From positions 1-8,750 of the forward strand of contig JBMSGE010000054.1 in NCBI GenBank assembly GCA_049414205.1: a DNA stretch of 8,750 nucleotides, in the 5' to 3' direction. Below the pieces are notes generated by a model. The model was not told where the DNA came from and did not search any database. It saw only the letters and a program-made list of their open reading frames with translations. The translations under genes were made by a program, and so were the position numbers. Positions 5,002 through 8,750 of this stretch are shown piece after piece (the stretch's first letter is position 1; the number at the start of each line of letters is the position of its first letter). This stretch comes from Nitrosomaritimum sp049414205 (GTDB lineage: Archaea; Thermoproteota; Nitrososphaeria; Nitrososphaerales; Nitrosopumilaceae).

Positions 5002-5613
5002 GTGTCTGAGCTTGAACTGTCCTATTCAGGGTATGTCTGTGCTCCTTATCTTCATAACCATGAATCTGTGGAATTAAAGGACATTTGGATGAAATCCAAA
5101 AATATCGAAAAAATGTATTTTGCAACCGGGACTTTCTCCAGTGACAGCAAACCGTATTTTACAGCATCTACGAACCACTATCTAGTTGCAAAGTTCAGAG
5201 ACAGCAATGATATAGCAAAAAATCTAGAAAAATTTAATCAAGAAAAAATTTCTTTTGTGTTCAATATCAAAGACGATCTATTTGAACGTGAAACAGAAGG
5301 GGAGACTAATTTTATCTCTGTTTATTATTTGGAATATGGTGATTCAGAGGATGATGTTAGGGAAGTGGCCTCTCTTTTGGTAAACCGTGATAAAATCGAA
5401 ACTGCTGGTTATGGAAATTTGAAAACATTCTGCAAAATTCCTTCAAAGTTCACATTCCCTTATTCTGAAAGTATTTTGGTAATAGAAGTTACCAGCGAGA
5501 AAAGTCATCAAAGTGTGAAAAAATACTGTGATCAAACAAGAAGAAATGTAACTCGTCGTGGACTAACAATGACTAATTTGGTAAGTCTGTCGATTCTTGA
5601 TTCTCTAAAGTAA
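5002..5613 (+). CDS. 203-residue cytoplasmic protein, function unknown
   Basis: I do not recognise a family. The protein has no signal peptide or membrane span and looks like a globular alpha/beta fold. It has an acidic central region (residues about 90-125, containing FERETEGETNF and YGDSEDDVRE) and a basic C-terminal segment, DQTRRNVTRRGLTMTN (about 178-193). The start is GTG at 5002. A box AATAAATA (4973-4980) lies 22-29 bases upstream, fitting a leaderless mRNA, and no in-frame ATG exists near the start. It is divergent from tRNA-Tyr and followed after 34 bases by the aIF5A gene, which has its own TATA box. A nucleic-acid role suggested by the arginine-rich tail would be speculation. Confidence 0.75.
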   Translation: MSELELSYSGYVCAPYLHNHESVELKDIWMKSKNIEKMYFATGTFSSDSKPYFTASTNHYLVAKFRDSNDIAKNLEKFNQEKISFVFNIKDDLFERETEGETNFISVYYLEYGDSEDDVREVASLLVNRDKIETAGYGNLKTFCKIPSKFTFPYSESILVIEVTSEKSHQSVKKYCDQTRRNVTRRGLTMTNLVSLSILDSLK

Positions 5614-5617
5614 AAAA

Positions 5618-5629
5618 GTTAAATATTCG
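5618..5629 (+). promoter_or_regulatory. TATA box for the aIF5A gene
   Basis: GTTAAATATTCG has the core TTAAATAT 22-29 bases before the ATG at 5648, typical of a leaderless archaeal promoter. Confidence 0.5.
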
Positions 5630-5647
5630 ACCAAAACCTGCTTCAAC

Positions 5648-6064
5648 ATGAGTAAACCTTCTGACCTTGGTTCATTAAAAATAGGATCTTACATTCTATT
5701 ACCTCACTCAGATCAGCCAAGTGGAGAGCCATGTAGAATTGTTGAATATGATACATCAAAACCTGGAAAACATGGAGCCGCAAAAGCAAGAATTGTTGCA
5801 GAAGGAATTTTTGATGGCCAAAAAAGACCTCATGTCGGACCAGTAAGCATGCAAATTCATGTCCCCTTGATCAACAAAAAAACAGGACAGATTATCTCTA
5901 TTGCAGGTGATACTGTTCAAGTCATGGATTCTGAAAGCTTCGAAACTATTGACATCACCTTGATTGACGATGAAGTGAAAGGCAAATTAGAAAATGGCCA
6001 AAATGTAGAGTATTGGGTTGTAATGGATAAAACCAAAATTATGCGTATCAAAGGCGACGCTTAG
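5648..6064 (+). CDS. eif5a: Archaeal translation factor aIF5A (hypusine-containing)
   Basis: aIF5A binds the ribosome near the E site and relieves stalling at difficult peptide bonds, notably polyproline; its bacterial relative is EF-P. The 138-residue length is normal for the family. The N-terminal SH3-like domain (about 1-72) carries the loop TSKPGKHGAAKARI, in which K41 aligns with the lysine modified by deoxyhypusine synthase. The C-terminal OB-fold spans about 73-138 (GDTVQVMDSESFETIDI). Family members usually have T in SKTGKHG; here it is P39, a common archaeal variation as far as I can judge. The TATA box is 22-29 bases before the ATG, so it is probably transcribed alone as a leaderless message. 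U-rich stretches after the stop (from 6064) could end transcription. Confidence 0.97.
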   Translation: MSKPSDLGSLKIGSYILLPHSDQPSGEPCRIVEYDTSKPGKHGAAKARIVAEGIFDGQKRPHVGPVSMQIHVPLINKKTGQIISIAGDTVQVMDSESFETIDITLIDDEVKGKLENGQNVEYWVVMDKTKIMRIKGDA

Positions 6065-6162
6065 ACCTTTTTCCAAATTTTATCATAATTTTAAATTACC
6101 TTTTTCTTGTTCCCTGTGTTCTCATTTTTTGGATGATTTAGTGGGAATCTATTTGAATAACC

Positions 6163-6180
6163 TTTGCAAGAAATTGCAAA
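6163..6180 (+). promoter_or_regulatory. Perfect inverted repeat abutting a GTG start codon
   Basis: TTTGCAA-GAAA-TTGCAAA has 7-base arms around a four-base centre, and the next base is the G of the GTG start at 6181. As RNA it would be a stem with a GNRA tetraloop that masks the region just before the start. As DNA it sits between a TATA-like TATTTGAATAA (6150-6160) and the start codon, where a repressor would act. For a leaderless message the DNA-operator reading is favoured. Confidence 0.45.
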
Positions 6181-6459
6181 GTGACTACAAAAACTCAAAA
6201 ATTTCGAAGCAAGTGGTGGTATGTACTTCCAATTTTTTTACATGCAGTTGGCGGTGTTATCAGCTGGATTGCTATCAAAAACGATGATGGAAAACTAGCA
6301 AAAAACTGTCTTTTTTTGGGTATTATCTTGAATGTTGCTTGGGCTCTAATTCTTTCAGGACTTTTACTTACACTTGATAATTTGAGTTTCTCATCTGATC
6401 TAGGAAATCTCTTGGGAGACAATGATTTTGATATTGAATTTAATATCGAATCTCCGTGA
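6181..6459 (+). CDS. Small two-span membrane protein
   Basis: The 92-residue protein starts with a basic N-terminus, then SKWWYVLPIFLHAVGGVISW and a second hydrophobic stretch. The two spans are about 12-31 and 42-64, joined by the polar turn KNDDGKLAKNC. The tail (65-92) is strongly acidic, rich in Asp and Glu. The WWYxLPIFxxxxGGxIxxxxxxxDDxxxAKNC pattern is one I know from many small thaumarchaeal and other archaeal membrane proteins whose function is not established. GTG at 6181 is the only start, since an in-frame TGA lies at 6154-6156. The inverted repeat touching the start suggests regulation. It is flanked by aIF5A and a DUF6659-like gene with no sign of co-transcription. Confidence 0.8.
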   Translation: MTTKTQKFRSKWWYVLPIFLHAVGGVISWIAIKNDDGKLAKNCLFLGIILNVAWALILSGLLLTLDNLSFSSDLGNLLGDNDFDIEFNIESP

Positions 6460-6518
6460 AAATTAATTTATGAAATCATGAATAACTATTTTAGTTGGTA
6501 AATTGGTTTTAGATTTGC

Positions 6519-6890
6519 ATGATGTCAAATCGTGAGGATTTTTACAACCTTTACAACTCCATTATGAATTCAGATGACAAGGTAAGATTTGTTACCATCC
6601 TTGACAACCAAGGAGAGATTCTTTTTGGAGGTCAAAGAGAAGGAATACAAAATTATCTCTCTGAGGAAGATCAAAAAAAATCAGTAAAACATGTTACTGA
6701 TGCTTGGTTTAGCAGAAATCAATTTTCTTCAGGAATTGGAGGAGGTAAATATGCCATGGCCGAATACGGAAAAGTAAAAAGATTCACTTTTCCCTTGAAT
6801 GATTCTCACATTATCTATATCACAACAGAGCCTGAGGTTGACAGCTCTTCATTTATAGAAAATGTACTGAGAATTAGAGAATCCCTCTGA
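6519..6890 (+). CDS. DUF6659-like protein, function unknown
   Basis: The 123-residue soluble protein has the order KVRFVTILDNQGEILFGGQREG (residues about 21-42), an acidic helix, KYAMAEYGKVKRFTFPL (about 77-93) and IIYITTEPEVD near the C-terminus. This arrangement, with a 'Dxx G xI xx GG xREG' first strand pair and a 'KYAM xEYxKVKR' segment, matches a family I recall as DUF6659, abundant in Nitrososphaerota. The fold resembles roadblock/longin-type small sensor domains, but that is inference. Two adjacent ATGs (6519, 6522) are possible starts. A weak AT-rich box lies about 25-35 bases upstream. A T-run after the stop (6905-6910) could end transcription. Confidence 0.75.
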   Translation: MMSNREDFYNLYNSIMNSDDKVRFVTILDNQGEILFGGQREGIQNYLSEEDQKKSVKHVTDAWFSRNQFSSGIGGGKYAMAEYGKVKRFTFPLNDSHIIYITTEPEVDSSSFIENVLRIRESL

Positions 6891-6927
6891 TAATCTAAAA
6901 ACTTCTTTTTTATGATTTGAATTGTTT

Positions 6928-7317
6928 TTATTTTTTCCACATGTTTTGCCATGAATCTGTAAATTGCTTTAAGGCCTCACTATAGGATGTAGCAGGCTCC
7001 ATAGAACTCCAAAATTTTGCCCATCTGTTATCAAAATACTTCATAGATTCTAAACCGCTGGCCTTTACCATGTTTTGCCATTCTTTTTGAAATTGGGATA
7101 TTTGTTCCATACCTGATTTCATCCAAGAATCTTTCATAACGTCGGTCATTTGTTGGGGAAGATCTTTATTCGTTTTTCCACTTGCTACTGCTTTGTTGTA
7201 ATTTGACATAGCTTCGATTCCTGCCTTTTGCCATAACTCAAAGGCTAATTTCCATTTTGCAAGGGAGCCTACATAGACCTTCCACACATCAGAACCATCG
7301 TCTTGATTGGCAGACAT
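6928..7317 (-). CDS. Tryptophan-rich helical phasin-like protein
   Basis: The 129-residue protein is predicted almost entirely helical, with amphipathic repeats and nine tryptophans (for example KWKLAFELWQKAG, DSWMKSGMEQ, KEWQNM, NRWAKFWSSM, DSWQNMWKK). It has no membrane span or cysteine. Such W-rich amphipathic helices resemble phasins and the PhaE subunit of class III polyhydroxyalkanoate synthases, and some ammonia-oxidising archaea carry PHA synthase genes. No synthase gene is in this window, so the link is weak. It could equally be another helical-bundle scaffold protein. The gene is divergent from the VOC gene with 83 bases between starts and convergent with the DUF6659-like gene. The ATG at 7317 is the only good start. 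Confidence 0.7.
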   Translation of the reverse strand: MSANQDDGSDVWKVYVGSLAKWKLAFELWQKAGIEAMSNYNKAVASGKTNKDLPQQMTDVMKDSWMKSGMEQISQFQKEWQNMVKASGLESMKYFDNRWAKFWSSMEPATSYSEALKQFTDSWQNMWKK

Positions 7318-7362
7318 GTGAATTGATTATCTTAATGATGTAAATCCTTTTTGTTTTACAAA

Positions 7363-7375
7363 AAATATGATTTAT
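7363..7375 (+). promoter_or_regulatory. TATA-like box for the VOC gene
   Basis: AAATATGATTTAT ends about 25 bases before ATG 7401, supporting that start over the in-frame TTG at 7389. Confidence 0.4.
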
Positions 7376-7400
7376 CTAATGGGGCTGATTGTTCCTATTT

Positions 7401-7871
7401 ATGGTTAAACCAATCCCTGATGGCTTTCACAGTGTTACTCCATCAATAGTGGTTGGTGATGCAAAAGAGGCAATTGAATTTTACAAAAAAGCATTTGATG
7501 CCAAAGAAATTTACAAATTTCCAACACCTGATGGAAAAATATTGCACTCGATGTTCCAAATTGGAGACTCTCGTATTATGATGTCTGATGAATTCACATC
7601 TATGGGTATTAGATCTCCTGCCACAGTTGGTGGAACTTCGGTTACTTTACATCTCTATGTTGATGATGCTGATAAAATCTTCAAACAAGCAATAGATGCT
7701 GGCGCAGTAGTTACGGTGCCAATAATGGATGCTTTTTGGGGTGACCGATATGGAATCGTAATGGATCCATTTGGTCATTTGTGGGCAATTGCCACTCACA
7801 AAATTGACATGACTCCTGAAGGATTAAGAAAAGCAGGAGAAGAATATTTTGCTAACCTTGCAAAACAATAA
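7401..7871 (+). CDS. VOC-superfamily protein, PhnB/glyoxalase-like
   Basis: The 156-residue protein has the two beta-alpha-beta-beta-beta units of the vicinal-oxygen-chelate fold. Unit one is about residues 9-63 (SVTPSIVVGDAKEAIEFYKKAF, ending IMMSDE) and unit two about 79-136 (VTLHLYVDDADKIFKQAIDAGA, then FWGDRYGIVMDPFGHLWAIATH). The sequence is closest to the PhnB-like branch (COG2764). Members act on varied small molecules, so the reaction cannot be named. Possible metal ligands include H48, H83 and residues in the GDRYG...DPFGHLW segment. An in-frame TTG at 7389 adds only four hydrophobic residues; ATG 7401 is preferred because the conserved MVKPIPDGFHSVTP start follows it and the TATA-like box is correctly spaced. 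Confidence 0.9.
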   Translation: MVKPIPDGFHSVTPSIVVGDAKEAIEFYKKAFDAKEIYKFPTPDGKILHSMFQIGDSRIMMSDEFTSMGIRSPATVGGTSVTLHLYVDDADKIFKQAIDAGAVVTVPIMDAFWGDRYGIVMDPFGHLWAIATHKIDMTPEGLRKAGEEYFANLAKQ

Positions 7872-7888
7872 GGAACTAATTTAATTCA

Positions 7889-8750
7889 TTAAGGTTTTAA
7901 AAATAATTCCCCATTTCCATCTAAGAACCACTGTTCAGAGATTTTGCTATTATCTAATATTTCAAATTCTTCTGATGGGTTACCAAATTCTCCTTCTAAG
8001 GAGGTTGTAAATCCTAATGTCATCTTTACTGTATTTTCATTATCTAAGGAATCTATGGTCTGCATTACTACTACCAAAGAATCCTCTTCACCGCCACTTC
8101 CAGATGAGGACAATCTTGCCTTTCCAAAAGCGACATCATAAATGTCTCCTCCAATCTCAATCTCTCCTGATGTGATTTTGAATTTGGTTGTATCTTGCTT
8201 TGTGACTTGGTTTTCCATAAATAATTTTCCAGACATATTATCTGTCACAGAATCATTGTAAATTGATGTAGCTGTCCCATCAAAAGAAATTTCAAATGTG
8301 TTGATTTCAGAATCTTCTTCAGAAATATTTCCATAATATTCTCCTGACTCATACTTTTCAAGAAGTTTTTGCAATCTGTCCTCTAGGTCTGAAATTTGTT
8401 GTTCGAGTTTTTCTATTAATTTCTGAGCTCTCTCTAATGCCTTTGATTCTTTATTTTCATTTTCTGAACTTCTAGATTCTTTTTTGGATTCATAGTTGTC
8501 TGGGTTAAATCCTTCATCTTCACAGGATCCAGTAATGTAATCACCATGTGCCTCATGTGCTCTTACTGCTGGACTTCCAACTGTTATCGTGTGAGCGTTA
8601 TCTGGATTTCCAGGCGGAACGTGACAAATGGTTACTTTTTCAACTGACGAACTGCTTGAAGAAGTTACTACCACACTATCTTTGAATTCTTTAATGTCAT
8701 CTCTTTGTTGCTTAGCTGTTTCTCTAGCGTCATCTCTTTGTTGCTTAGCT
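7889..8750 (-). CDS. C-terminal part of a modular, probably extracytoplasmic protein (N-terminus beyond right edge)
   Basis: The frame is open from the right edge to TAA at 7891-7889. GTG at 8674 could be taken as a start, but 25 in-frame codons precede it in the window, with no stop, so the gene is partial. In order: an 11-residue repeat AKQQRDDARET then AKQQRDDIKEF (8749-8684), a serine-rich linker (TSSSSSS), a domain VTICHVPPGNP...HTITVG...AHEAHGDYITGSC (8635-8522), a charged helix likely to be a coiled coil (about 8467-8338), and a beta-rich C-terminal domain with GEIEIGGDIYDVAFGKARL. The CHxPPGNP...HxxHGDxxGxC module, with two Cys and several His, is known from many secreted or surface proteins and may bind metal. 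No membrane anchor or sorting tail is seen at the C-terminus (ends FLKP). Function is unknown. Confidence 0.8.
   Translation of the reverse strand, partial: AKQQRDDARETAKQQRDDIKEFKDSVVVTSSSSSSVEKVTICHVPPGNPDNAHTITVGSPAVRAHEAHGDYITGSCEDEGFNPDNYESKKESRSSENENKESKALERAQKLIEKLEQQISDLEDRLQKLLEKYESGEYYGNISEEDSEINTFEISFDGTATSIYNDSVTDNMSGKLFMENQVTKQDTTKFKITSGEIEIGGDIYDVAFGKARLSSSGSGGEEDSLVVVMQTIDSLDNENTVKMTLGFTTSLEGEFGNPSEEFEILDNSKISEQWFLDGNGELFLKP
8696..8750 (-). repeat. Two tandem copies of a 33-base repeat in the partial gene
   Basis: The 22-base block encoding AKQQRDD occurs identically at 8750-8729 and 8717-8696, a 33-base (11-codon) period. Eleven-residue periods are typical of hendecad coiled coils. 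Copies may continue past the right edge. Exact identity between copies suggests recent duplication or conversion. Confidence 0.75.

Noticed and set aside
4722..5077. Two overlapping plus-strand open frames of 64 and 62 codons across the tRNA-Tyr region.
   Set aside because: One runs through the tRNA and its intron, the other through the promoter of the 203-residue protein gene; both are by-products.
7389..7400. TTG start four codons upstream of the VOC protein Met.
   Set aside because: The ATG at 7401 fits the TATA spacing and the conserved N-terminus better; the extra residues have no pattern.

Overview
The window looks like a chromosomal segment of an AT-rich ammonia-oxidising archaeon of the Nitrososphaerota (Thaumarchaeota), close to Nitrosopumilus or Nitrosarchaeum. 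The basis is an archaeal translation factor aIF5A with its hypusination motif, a tRNA-Tyr with an archaeal C1-G72 pair and a bulge-helix-bulge intron, short TATA-like boxes about 25 bases before start codons (mostly leaderless genes), and several protein types I associate with this phylum: the CxxxC/CxxC/CPCC zinc ribbon, the small KWWYVLP membrane protein, the DUF6659-like protein and the MSKRVTIMLD N-terminus. The genus is an inference. I see no insertion sequence, CRISPR array or phage module.

Left part (1-3021): a minus-strand signalling block holds a multi-membrane-span histidine kinase (550-2286), then a single-domain CheY-like response regulator (94-465), then the first 35 bases of a gene beginning MSKRVTIMLDS, probably a small ribbon-helix-helix DNA-binding protein. 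A 15-base palindrome lies over that gene's start codon. Divergent from the kinase is a membrane-anchored winged-helix protein (2359-3021) that starts at TTG after a seven-T run.

Middle (3022-4900): a run of very small genes. Two zinc-finger mini-proteins (34 and 39 residues, 3050-3154 minus and 3652-3771 plus) share the spacing C-x2-C-x11-C-x3-C and flank a 91-residue protein made of two diverged repeats. A zinc-ribbon protein follows, then a candidate structured small RNA on the minus strand (about 4092-4163), a small GIY-YIG protein whose usual catalytic arginine is glutamine, and the intron-containing tRNA-Tyr with an encoded CCA end.

Right part (4900-8750): an unrecognised 203-residue protein, aIF5A, a small two-span membrane protein with an inverted repeat touching its GTG start, a DUF6659-like protein, a tryptophan-rich helical phasin-like protein, a VOC/PhnB-like protein, and the C-terminal part of a modular, probably extracytoplasmic protein that runs off the right edge. 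Its reading frame stays open upstream of the apparent GTG start and contains an 11-residue (33-base) tandem repeat.

The genes do not form one pathway apart from the kinase/regulator pair. The most unusual items are the small-RNA candidate, the paired mini zinc fingers, the palindromes at start sites, and the two degenerate enzyme motifs (kinase G1 box, GIY-YIG arginine).
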